Notes under the pieces: generated by a model | What the model saw: only the letters and a program-made list of their open reading frames with translations | The model's database searches: none | What the model was told of the DNA's origin: nothing | Source of the DNA: an uncultured Rhodospirillaceae bacterium | Lineage (GTDB): Bacteria > Pseudomonadota > Alphaproteobacteria > Reyranellales > Reyranellaceae | Reading direction: 5' to 3' | Assembly (NCBI GenBank): GCA_945952105.1 | Contig: CAMFGZ010000002.1 | Coordinates: forward strand, 1-64,000 | Length of the DNA stretch: 64,000 nucleotides | Translations under genes and position numbers: made by a program | Part shown: one piece after another, positions 45,823 to 52,890 of the stretch | Numbering within the stretch: the first letter of the stretch is position 1 | Layout: every line of letters starts with the position of its first letter

Positions 45823-46724
45823 AGGGCCGGCCGGGTCGCCGCCTCCACGACCATGTTCTTCATGGCTTTCTGCAGCTTGTCGAAGGCGCGCACCTCGATC
45901 TGGCGCACGCGCTCGCGGCTGATGCCGTACTTGGCCGACAGATCCTCAAGCGTCTTAGGCTCGTCGACCAGGCGGCGCTCCACGATGATGTGACGCTCGC
46001 GGTCGGTGAGCTGCTTCAACGCCGCCGCCAGCATGCCCTTTCGCTGGCCCAACTCCTGGCTCTCGCCGAGGCGCGCCTCCTGGTTGGGCGCATCGTCGAC
46101 CAGCCAGTCCTGCCATTCCATGTCGCCCTCGGCCTTCACCGGGGCGTTGAGCGACGAGTCGGGCGCGGCGAGGCGGCGGTTCATGTTCACCACCTCCTCC
46201 TCGGGCACGCCGAGGCGGGTCGCGATCTTCGTGACCTGCTCGGGCGTCAGGTCGCCCTCCTCGATGGCCTGCATCTGGCCCTTGAGCTTGCGCAGGTTGA
46301 AGAACAACTTCTTCTGCGCCGCCGTGGTGCCCATCTTCACGAGCGACCAGCTGTGCAGGATGTATTCCTGGATCGAGGCGCGGATCCACCACATGGCATA
46401 GGTGGCCAGGCGGAAGCCGCGATCCGGGTCGAACCGCTTCACGGCCTGCATCATTCCGACATTGCCCTCGGAAATGAGCTCGGCGACCGGCAGGCCGTAG
46501 CCGCGATAGCCCATGGCAATCTTGGCGACGAGGCGCAGATGGCTGGTGACGAGCCGGTGGGCGGCTTTCGAATCACCATGCTCGCGCCAGCGCTTGGCCA
46601 GCATGAATTCTTCCTGGGGCTCCAGCAGGGGAAACTTCCGGATGTCCGACAGGTAACGGCTGAGATTGCCCTCCGGCGTCAGGGATGACGGCAGGGAGGG
46701 AAGGTTTGCGGTTGCTGTACTCAT
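45807..46724 (-). CDS. rpoH: RNA polymerase sigma-32 factor
   Basis: Heat-shock sigma factor. The 305-residue product has region 2 (RLVTSHLRLVAKIAMGYRGYGLPVAELISEGNVGMMQAVKRFDP, RLATYAMWWIRASIQEYIL), the RpoH box QKKLFFNLRKLKGQ, and region 4 (TLEDLSAKYGISRERVRQIEVRAFDKLQKAM). Start placed at MSTATANLP, excluding 17 upstream codons. A CIRCE element lies in its leader, suggesting HrcA repression in addition to post-transcriptional control. Confidence 0.97.
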   Translation of the reverse strand: MSTATANLPSLPSSLTPEGNLSRYLSDIRKFPLLEPQEEFMLAKRWREHGDSKAAHRLVTSHLRLVAKIAMGYRGYGLPVAELISEGNVGMMQAVKRFDPDRGFRLATYAMWWIRASIQEYILHSWSLVKMGTTAAQKKLFFNLRKLKGQMQAIEEGDLTPEQVTKIATRLGVPEEEVVNMNRRLAAPDSSLNAPVKAEGDMEWQDWLVDDAPNQEARLGESQELGQRKGMLAAALKQLTDRERHIIVERRLVDEPKTLEDLSAKYGISRERVRQIEVRAFDKLQKAMKNMVVEAATRPALQAAR

Positions 46725-46768
46725 GGCTACTCCCCCTTTCGTACGCGGGATGGCCGGTGAACGAGCAT

Positions 46769-46795
46769 TTAGCACTCTCGTCCCCCGACTGCTAA
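46769..46795. promoter_or_regulatory. CIRCE element (HrcA operator) in front of rpoH
   Basis: TTAGCACTC-N9-GACTGCTAA matches the CIRCE consensus TTAGCACTC-N9-GAGTGCTAA in 17 of 18 positions. It ends 44 bases before the rpoH ATG and directly follows the candidate -10, the position expected for HrcA repression. Confidence 0.88.
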
Positions 46796-46816
46796 ATCCG
46801 ACTGTAGAAGTCGGAT
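46796..46816. promoter_or_regulatory. inverted repeat ATCCGAC-N7-GTCGGAT at the rpoH promoter
   Basis: A perfect 7-bp dyad abutting the CIRCE element and covering the candidate rpoH -10. It could be a second operator or a leader hairpin; no regulator can be named. Confidence 0.5.
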
Positions 46817-46830
46817 AGGCCCCGGGTCAA
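46801..46830 (-). promoter_or_regulatory. candidate rpoH promoter
   Basis: Minus-strand TTGACC (-35) and TACAGT (-10) with an 18-base spacer. The placement upstream of CIRCE is what makes it plausible. Confidence 0.4.
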
Positions 46831-46866
46831 TATAAATCCCAGTAATCCCCTCGGGTATTGGGGACA

Positions 46867-47838
46867 TTACTTAACGCCGTTCAGCGTTCCCAACAACTTC
46901 AGAAAGTCCTGAGGCAATTCTGTGGCAAACCGCATGTCCTTCCCTGTCATCGGGTGTTGGAAAGCGAGCACAGATGCGTGAAGTGCCTGCCTTGGGAACG
47001 CTTTCAACGCCTCCGGTCCACTGCCGTTGCGGGTCTTGCGGCCGTAGACGGGGTCTCCGACCACCGGGCAGCCGATATGGGCCATGTGGACTCGGACCTG
47101 ATGGGTCCGGCCGGTTCCGAGCTTGGCACCGACCAGGCTGGCAACCGGGGCAATCGCCGGGCCGAAACGCTTTTCCAGCCAGTATTCGGTGAACGCCGCG
47201 CGCCCGCCGCTCTTGCGCACGGCCATGCGCTTGCGGTCGACCGGATGCCGGCCCAGTGCGGCTTCGACCGTCCCGCGCTCGGGCCGGGGTGCCCCCCAGA
47301 CCAGCGTCTTGTAGATCCGCTCGAGGTCGTGGGCGGCGAACAGCTTGGACAGGGCGTGGTGGGTGGCGTCGTTCTTGGCCACGACCATGACCCCGGACGT
47401 GTCCTTGTCGAGCCGGTGCACGATGCCCGGCCGCCTCACTCCGCCGATGCCCGAAAGACTGTCGCCGCAATGGGCCAGCAGGGCATTGACCAGCGTCCTG
47501 TCGGGATTGCCCGGCGCCGGATGGACCACCATCCCGGCCGGCTTGTTCAGGACCAGCAGGTCGGCATCCTCGAACAGGATCTCCAGCGCCAGGTCCTGGG
47601 CCTGCGGGGTCGCCGGTTCGGGCTCCGGAATGTCGACGGTGAAGACATCGCCCGTTTTGACCTTGCGGGACGGCTCTTCTATCGTCGGGCCTCCCGCCAG
47701 CGCTACGCAGCGGCCCTCGATCAACGCCTTCACGCGGCTGCGCGTCAGGGCAGGCAAGGCAACAGCCAGCGCGCGGTCCAGCCGTTCGCCGGCGGCGCTC
47801 TCGTCGAAGGTCACGGTGTGGCGACCGGCGTCGCTCAT
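46867..47838 (-). CDS. rluD: 23S rRNA pseudouridine synthase RluD-type
   Basis: Pseudouridine synthase of the RluA family, by length and S4 domain most like RluD (23S rRNA helix 69). The 323-residue product has an N-terminal S4 domain (ERLDRALAVALPALTRSRVKALIEG), the catalytic motif GIVHRLDKDTSGVMVVAKN, and LGTGRTHQVRVHMAHIGCPVVGDPVYG. It lies upstream of rpoH on the same strand and starts back-to-back with a small membrane gene. Confidence 0.93.
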   Translation of the reverse strand: MSDAGRHTVTFDESAAGERLDRALAVALPALTRSRVKALIEGRCVALAGGPTIEEPSRKVKTGDVFTVDIPEPEPATPQAQDLALEILFEDADLLVLNKPAGMVVHPAPGNPDRTLVNALLAHCGDSLSGIGGVRRPGIVHRLDKDTSGVMVVAKNDATHHALSKLFAAHDLERIYKTLVWGAPRPERGTVEAALGRHPVDRKRMAVRKSGGRAAFTEYWLEKRFGPAIAPVASLVGAKLGTGRTHQVRVHMAHIGCPVVGDPVYGRKTRNGSGPEALKAFPRQALHASVLAFQHPMTGKDMRFATELPQDFLKLLGTLNGVK

Positions 47839-47847
47839 GGAGTTTTC

Positions 47848-48189
47848 TTGGCGTCCCCTGCTCAGGCCTCCGCACCGCTCTGGCTGAAGGTGCTCGTGAT
47901 CGGAATGGGCCTGCTGATCGTAGTGGGCTTCGTCGTTGCCGTTGCCGAAATCGCCCGGCGCATCTCTACGCCCAACGCCGCCTATTCGCCAGCATCGGCC
48001 GGCACCGGCGGTTTCGCCGAACGCATATCCCTGCCGTCCGGTGCCCGCGTGGTGTCGATGAACGCCGTCGGGGACCGTCTGGTGGTGCATGTCGAGTCCC
48101 AGGGCGGCCCCTCCGCCGCTTATGTCGTCGACCCGCGCAACGGCGCGCTGCTCGGCAAGATCGAGTTTCCGCCGGGAGCCAGCCGCTAA
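47848..48189 (+). CDS. small single-pass membrane protein (DUF6476-like)
   Basis: A 113-residue protein with one N-terminal transmembrane helix (LWLKVLVIGMGLLIVVGFVVAVAEIARR) and a beta-rich C-terminal domain (ERISLPSGARVVSMNAVGDRLVVHVES...GALLGKIEF). It resembles small proteins often found beside rluD in alphaproteobacteria (I believe DUF6476). No in-frame ATG exists near the 5' end; a TTG start is assumed, 9 bp from the divergent rluD ATG. A GTG 14 codons later would truncate the helix. Confidence 0.65.
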   Translation: MASPAQASAPLWLKVLVIGMGLLIVVGFVVAVAEIARRISTPNAAYSPASAGTGGFAERISLPSGARVVSMNAVGDRLVVHVESQGGPSAAYVVDPRNGALLGKIEFPPGASR

Positions 48190-48233
48190 GGCAATCCGGA
48201 CCCGGGCGCCATCCAGCATCACAAGGACAAGGA

Positions 48234-49280
48234 ATGAATTTCCGCAGCGACAACGAAGTCGGCGCCCATCCCGGCATCCTCGAGGCCGTGACGAAAGCCT
48301 TCTCGGGCGGCAGCACGGCGCCGTCCTATGGCGCCGACGACTGGACGCACCGGGTGGAGCGCCGCCTGCGCGACATCTTCGGGAAGCCGGACCTCGTGGC
48401 CTTCCCGGTGGCGACCGGCACGGCCGCCAATTCGCTGGCCTTGTCCTGCTGCACTCCGCCGTGGGGCTCGATCTACTGCCATGCCGAGGCGCACATCGTC
48501 GTCGACGAGGCCAATGCGCCGGAATTTTTCGCCTCGGGTGCCAAGCTCAGCACGATTCCCGGCCCGGCCGGCAAGATCGACCAGAAGAAACTGGCCGAGG
48601 CACTGGCCCAGCCGGTCTACGGTGTCGTCCACCATCCGCAGCCGGCGGCCGTCAGCGTCACCCAGGCCACCGAATGCGGCACGGTCTACGATCCGGATGA
48701 ACTGGCCTCGATCGCCACGACGGCGCATCGCCACGGCCTGAAGTTGCACATGGACGGCGCGCGCTTCGCCAATGCCCTTGCCTATGTCGGCTGTTCGGCG
48801 GCCGAGCTTTCGTGGATGGCCGGCGTCGACGTGCTGAGCCTCGGCGCCACCAAGAACGGCGCGCTGGCGGCCGAGGCCGTCGTCTTCTTCGACCCCGACC
48901 TCGCCCGCGAGTTCGAGTTCCGTCGCAAGCGGGCCGGGCACCTTTTCTCCAAGATGCGATTCCTCTCCGCCCAACTCGAGGCCTACCTGACGGACGGGCT
49001 ATGGCTCGACAACGCCAATCATGCCAACACAATGGCGCGGCGCCTCGTGGCCGGCCTCACGACACTGAAGGGGACGCAGCTCCTCTACCCGGTCGACGCG
49101 AACGAGATTTTCGTCATCCTGCCGCCGCGCATGCATGATGCGCTTCAGGCTGCGGGGGCGCAGTATCATCCCTGGCCGTCGGACCGGCCGGGCGAGCGGG
49201 CCTACCGCCTCGTCACGGCCTTCGACACAGAGCAAGCCACCGTCGACCGGTTCCTGAGCATCGCCAAGAAAGCAGCGTGA
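48234..49280 (+). CDS. low-specificity L-threonine aldolase
   Basis: PLP enzyme cleaving L-(allo-)threonine to glycine and acetaldehyde. The 348-residue product has FRSDNEVGAHPGILEA, YGADDWTHRVERRLRDIFG, HMDGARFANAL (PLP-ring Asp and Arg), and the Schiff-base Lys in SLGATKNGAL. AAGGA precedes the ATG. The molybdoenzyme gene begins 7 bp after its stop. Confidence 0.92.
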   Translation: MNFRSDNEVGAHPGILEAVTKAFSGGSTAPSYGADDWTHRVERRLRDIFGKPDLVAFPVATGTAANSLALSCCTPPWGSIYCHAEAHIVVDEANAPEFFASGAKLSTIPGPAGKIDQKKLAEALAQPVYGVVHHPQPAAVSVTQATECGTVYDPDELASIATTAHRHGLKLHMDGARFANALAYVGCSAAELSWMAGVDVLSLGATKNGALAAEAVVFFDPDLAREFEFRRKRAGHLFSKMRFLSAQLEAYLTDGLWLDNANHANTMARRLVAGLTTLKGTQLLYPVDANEIFVILPPRMHDALQAAGAQYHPWPSDRPGERAYRLVTAFDTEQATVDRFLSIAKKAA

Positions 49281-49287
49281 GTGTTCC

Positions 49288-51585
49288 ATGACCCATCAGC
49301 GCACCCTGACCGCCGCCCACTGGGGCGTCTACGAAGTCGAATACGACGACAAGGGCCAGGCGACGAAGCTGCACCCCTTCTCCAAGGATCCCGATCCCTC
49401 GCCGATCGGCCTGCACATGCTGTCCGACGAGGTCGCGCGGATGCGCGTGCGCCGGCCCTCCTTCCGCAAGAGCTGGCTGGAGAAGGGGCCCGGCGCGAAC
49501 AGCGACAAGCGCGGACAGGAACCCTTCGTCGAAGTGCCCTGGGACGAGGCCCTCGACATGGTCTCCGCCGAGCTGAAGCGTGTGAAGGACGCGCACACCA
49601 ACCGCGCGATCTTTGGCGGCTCCTACGGCTGGTCGAGCGCCGGCCGCTTCCATCATGCGCAGAGCCAGGTCCATCGCTTCCTGAACGCGCTGGGTGGCTA
49701 TGTTCGCCACCAGGATTCCTACAGCCTGGGCGCGGCCCGCGTGCTGATGCCTCACATCCTGGCCAGCATGGAAGACCTGATGGCCATGCACACCACGTGG
49801 GAAGTGCTGGCCGATCATTGCAAGCTGTTCGTGACCTTCGGCGGCGCGCCGCACAAGAATGCACAGATCAGCGCCGGTGGCGCGATGGTGCATCGCCTCA
49901 AGGACGGGCTTTACGGCATGCGCGCCAAGGGAGTGCGCTTCATCAACATCACGCCGACCGCCGAGGATCTGGACACCGGCGGCGACATCGAATGGTTGGC
50001 GATCAAGCCGAACACCGACGCCGCCATGATCCTGGCGCTCTGCCACGTGCTCTACACCGAGAAGCTCTACGACCGGGCGTTCCTCGACCGCTGCACCGTC
50101 GGCTTCGACAGGTTCGCGCCCTCGCTCGCCGACAAGACGCCGGAATGGGCGGAGAAGATCACCGGCATCTCCGCCGTGCGCATCCGCGCGCTGGCGCGCG
50201 AGATGGCCGCGACCCGCACCACGGTGAACATCAACTGGTCGCTGCAGCGCTCGCATCACGGCGAGCAGCCCTTCTGGGCGCTGGTGACGCTGGCCTGCAT
50301 GCTGGGCCAGATCGGTCTGCCGGGCGGCGGCTTCGGCGCGAGCTACGGCCCGACGAACGGTATGGGCAGCAATGCGCCGCTGCTTGCGGGCCCGACGCTG
50401 TCGCAGGGCACGAATGCAGTCTCGGACTTCATCCCGGTCGCGCGGTTCACCGACATGCTGCTCAATCCCGGCGGCAAGGTCTCGTACAACGGGAAGGAGA
50501 TCACCTACCCGGACATCAAGCTGATCTACTGGGCGGGCGGCAATCCGTTCCATCACCACCAGGACCTCAACCGCCTGCGGATGGCCTGGGCCAAGCCCGA
50601 GACGATCATCTTCAACGAGCAGTTCTGGACGCCGGCCGCAAAGATGGCCGACATCGTGCTGCCCGCGACCACCGGCCTCGAACGCGACGACATCGGCTAC
50701 GCACGGCGCGAACCCTTCCTGATCGCCATGAAGAAGGCGCGCGAGCCGATCGGCGAGGCACGCGACGACTACTGGATCTTCTCGGAGATCACCCGGCGTC
50801 TCGGCGCGGATGGGGTCTACACCGAAGGCCGGGATGCGATGCAATGGCTGGCCCACATGCACGAGGAAGGTCGCCAGAAGTCGGCAAGGATGGGCGTGAC
50901 CCTCCCCTCGTTCGAGGAATTCTGGGAAGCCGGCATTGCCAAGGTCCCGGGCGAGAACAACGAGCCGGTGATGCTCGAGAAGTTCCGCGCCGATCCAGCC
51001 GCGCATCCGCTCAAGACGCCCTCGGGCAAGATCGAAATCTTCTCCGAGAAGATCGCGTCGTTCGGCTACGACGACTGCCCCGGACACGCGGTCTGGATGG
51101 AGCCGATCGAGTGGCTGGGCTCCAAGACGGCCGAGCGCTATCCGTTGCACATGCTGTCGGACCAGCCGACCGACAAGCTGCACAGCCAACTCGACCATAG
51201 CCCGCACGCCAAGGCCACCAAGGTGAAGGGCCGCCAGCCGGTCACGATGCATCCGGAAGACGCCGCCGCGCGCGGCATTGCCGATGGCGACCTGCTGCGC
51301 GTCTTCAACGACCGCGGTGCCTGTCTCGCCTCGGCGCGGCTCTCGGATCGCATCCGCCGCGGCGTCGTACGGCTTTCCACCGGCGCGTGGTTCGATCCGC
51401 AAGACTCCGGCTCCAATACGCCGCTGGAGAAGCACGGCAATCCGAACGCGCTGACACTTGACATCGGCTCCTCGAAGCTCAGCCAGGGATGCATCGCGCA
51501 GACCTGCCTGGTCGAGATCGAGCGCTTCGATGGACCCGCCCCGCCCGTGACGGCGCATCAGCTTCCGGCCTTCTCCGTACGCTGA
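49288..51585 (+). CDS. BisC/TorA-like molybdopterin oxidoreductase
   Basis: Cytoplasmic Mo-bisMGD reductase of the DMSO reductase family with a Ser Mo ligand, in the segment GGSYGWSSAGRFHHAQSQVHRFLN. No Tat leader and no N-terminal FeS Cys motif, so it is BisC-like rather than TorA- or formate-dehydrogenase-like; biotin or methionine sulfoxide reduction is plausible. The 765-residue length fits. WAGGNPFHHHQDLNRL, LPATTGLERDDIGYA and the C-terminal GAWFDPQDSG motifs are typical cofactor-binding stretches. Confidence 0.92.
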   Translation: MTHQRTLTAAHWGVYEVEYDDKGQATKLHPFSKDPDPSPIGLHMLSDEVARMRVRRPSFRKSWLEKGPGANSDKRGQEPFVEVPWDEALDMVSAELKRVKDAHTNRAIFGGSYGWSSAGRFHHAQSQVHRFLNALGGYVRHQDSYSLGAARVLMPHILASMEDLMAMHTTWEVLADHCKLFVTFGGAPHKNAQISAGGAMVHRLKDGLYGMRAKGVRFINITPTAEDLDTGGDIEWLAIKPNTDAAMILALCHVLYTEKLYDRAFLDRCTVGFDRFAPSLADKTPEWAEKITGISAVRIRALAREMAATRTTVNINWSLQRSHHGEQPFWALVTLACMLGQIGLPGGGFGASYGPTNGMGSNAPLLAGPTLSQGTNAVSDFIPVARFTDMLLNPGGKVSYNGKEITYPDIKLIYWAGGNPFHHHQDLNRLRMAWAKPETIIFNEQFWTPAAKMADIVLPATTGLERDDIGYARREPFLIAMKKAREPIGEARDDYWIFSEITRRLGADGVYTEGRDAMQWLAHMHEEGRQKSARMGVTLPSFEEFWEAGIAKVPGENNEPVMLEKFRADPAAHPLKTPSGKIEIFSEKIASFGYDDCPGHAVWMEPIEWLGSKTAERYPLHMLSDQPTDKLHSQLDHSPHAKATKVKGRQPVTMHPEDAAARGIADGDLLRVFNDRGACLASARLSDRIRRGVVRLSTGAWFDPQDSGSNTPLEKHGNPNALTLDIGSSKLSQGCIAQTCLVEIERFDGPAPPVTAHQLPAFSVR

Positions 51586-51617
51586 CGCCATCATGCCTTC
51601 CAGGCGTCGCTTGGGCA

Positions 51618-51660
51618 TTGACAACGCACGCGCTTTATCTGCAAATGCGAGTGACTTGCA
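51618..51660 (+). promoter_or_regulatory. hemP promoter region with Fur-like palindrome
   Basis: A consensus -35 TTGACA at 51618-51623 is followed by a TGCAA-N11-TTGCA palindrome at 51640-51660 covering the expected -10. This pattern resembles iron-regulator (Fur-type) sites of alphaproteobacteria. The -10 itself is not clear. Confidence 0.45.
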
Positions 51661-51680
51661 ACAAATCCAGCGAGGCGAAG

Positions 51681-51863
51681 ATGGAACCGATGATGACGCT
51701 GCATTCAACCGGTGAAGCATCCCGGGCGAAGCCGGAGCGCGATGCGTCGAGCATTGACAGCAACCAGCTCATGGCCGGGCGCCGCGAACTCATCATCCGC
51801 CACGGCGCCAGCACCTACCGTCTGCGCGTAACGGCTTCCGAGAAGCTGATCCTCACCAAATAG
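51681..51863 (+). CDS. hemP: hemin uptake protein HemP
   Basis: A 60-residue HemP-family protein: IDSNQLMAGRRELIIRHGASTYRLRVTASEKLILTK matches the whole conserved domain, ending in the usual LILTK. HemP proteins regulate or assist heme uptake under iron limitation. No heme receptor is adjacent, so it is an orphan copy. ATG chosen after GAGGCGAAG; two more ATGs lie three and four codons in. Frame is open upstream, but only as a shadow of the molybdoenzyme. Confidence 0.85.
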   Translation: MEPMMTLHSTGEASRAKPERDASSIDSNQLMAGRRELIIRHGASTYRLRVTASEKLILTK

Positions 51864-52043
51864 ACTCCTTCCCGGCGATTGAACCCGGGAACCTGACAAG
51901 CCACCGCGTGCCGGCTGATGCGCCGGCGCGCCCCGGGTGATCGAGTCGCGGTTCTATTCGCGGCCTCACGCGAACATCCCCACCTCCCAAAGAGGTCGTT
52001 CGGCTGCGATAATGGGCCGGCGCCGGCGGCTGTGAGACACAGT

Positions 52044-52057
52044 CCCGTCGAAACGGG
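52044..52057 (+). other. small hairpin upstream of the FAD-subunit gene
   Basis: CCCGT-CGAA-ACGGG, a perfect 5-bp stem with a tetraloop, ends 17 bases before the ATG. The rest of the 211-bp gap after hemP shows no gene. It might influence translation of the hydroxylase operon; no known riboswitch is recognised. Confidence 0.35.
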
Positions 52058-52074
52058 GGGATGACGCCAAAAGC

Positions 52075-52890
52075 ATGAATCTCGATACCATCACGGAGGT
52101 GAGACGGCCGGCGTCGCTCGACGATGTCGGTCCCTGGCGGCCCAACTACGCCTGGCTGGCCGGTGGCACCTGGCTCTTCTCGGAACCCCAGATAACGACC
52201 GACACGCTGATCGACCTGGACGCGTTAGGCTGGCCTTCCCTCAGTGCGACGACCGAGGGACTCGAGATCGCCGCGACGTGCCGCGTGGCCGATCTGCACG
52301 CTTTCAAGGGACCGGCCCATTGGCAGGCCGTTCCCCTCTTCCGAGACTGCATCGACGCGTTCCTGATGTCCTTCAAGATCTGGAACGCTGCCACGATCGG
52401 CGGCAACATCGTCATGTCGCTGCCGGCCGGCGCGATGATCTCCCTGACCGCGGCGCTCGACGGTGTCTGCACGCTGTGGCCACGCGACGGCGCGCCCCGG
52501 CAAGTCCCGGTCGTCGAATTCGTGACCGGCAACCACAGCAACGTTCTGCAGCCGGGCGAACTGCTCCGTTCGATCCATCTGCCCTCTGCTGCGCTCGGCA
52601 AGCGCTACGCGATGCGCCAGTCGTCGCTCACTCGGCTGGGGCGCTCTGCCGCGCTGATCGTGGGCACCGTCGACGGCGACGGGCGGAACTTCCTGCTGAC
52701 CGTCACCGCCGCGACGCCGCGGCCCATCCAACTGCGCTTCGACAAGACGCCGACGACGGCGGAGCTGCGCCAGGCGATCGACGAACGGCTGCCATCCGAG
52801 GGGTACTTCCAGGACGTCCACGGATCGGCCGCCTACAAGCAGCACATCACCTATTACCTTGCCGAACAGATCCGCGCGGAGCTCGCATGA
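52075..52890 (+). CDS. molybdenum hydroxylase FAD-binding (medium) subunit
   Basis: CoxM/XdhB-like subunit that carries electrons from the Mo/FeS subunit to FAD. The 271-residue product has YAWLAGGTWLFSEP (first FAD loop), IWNAATIGGNIVMSLPAGAM (second FAD loop) and a shortened C-terminal domain. Its TGA overlaps the ATG of the fused Mo subunit (ATGA). Together they form a two-gene xanthine-oxidase-family enzyme of unknown substrate. Confidence 0.92.
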   Translation: MNLDTITEVRRPASLDDVGPWRPNYAWLAGGTWLFSEPQITTDTLIDLDALGWPSLSATTEGLEIAATCRVADLHAFKGPAHWQAVPLFRDCIDAFLMSFKIWNAATIGGNIVMSLPAGAMISLTAALDGVCTLWPRDGAPRQVPVVEFVTGNHSNVLQPGELLRSIHLPSAALGKRYAMRQSSLTRLGRSAALIVGTVDGDGRNFLLTVTAATPRPIQLRFDKTPTTAELRQAIDERLPSEGYFQDVHGSAAYKQHITYYLAEQIRAELA

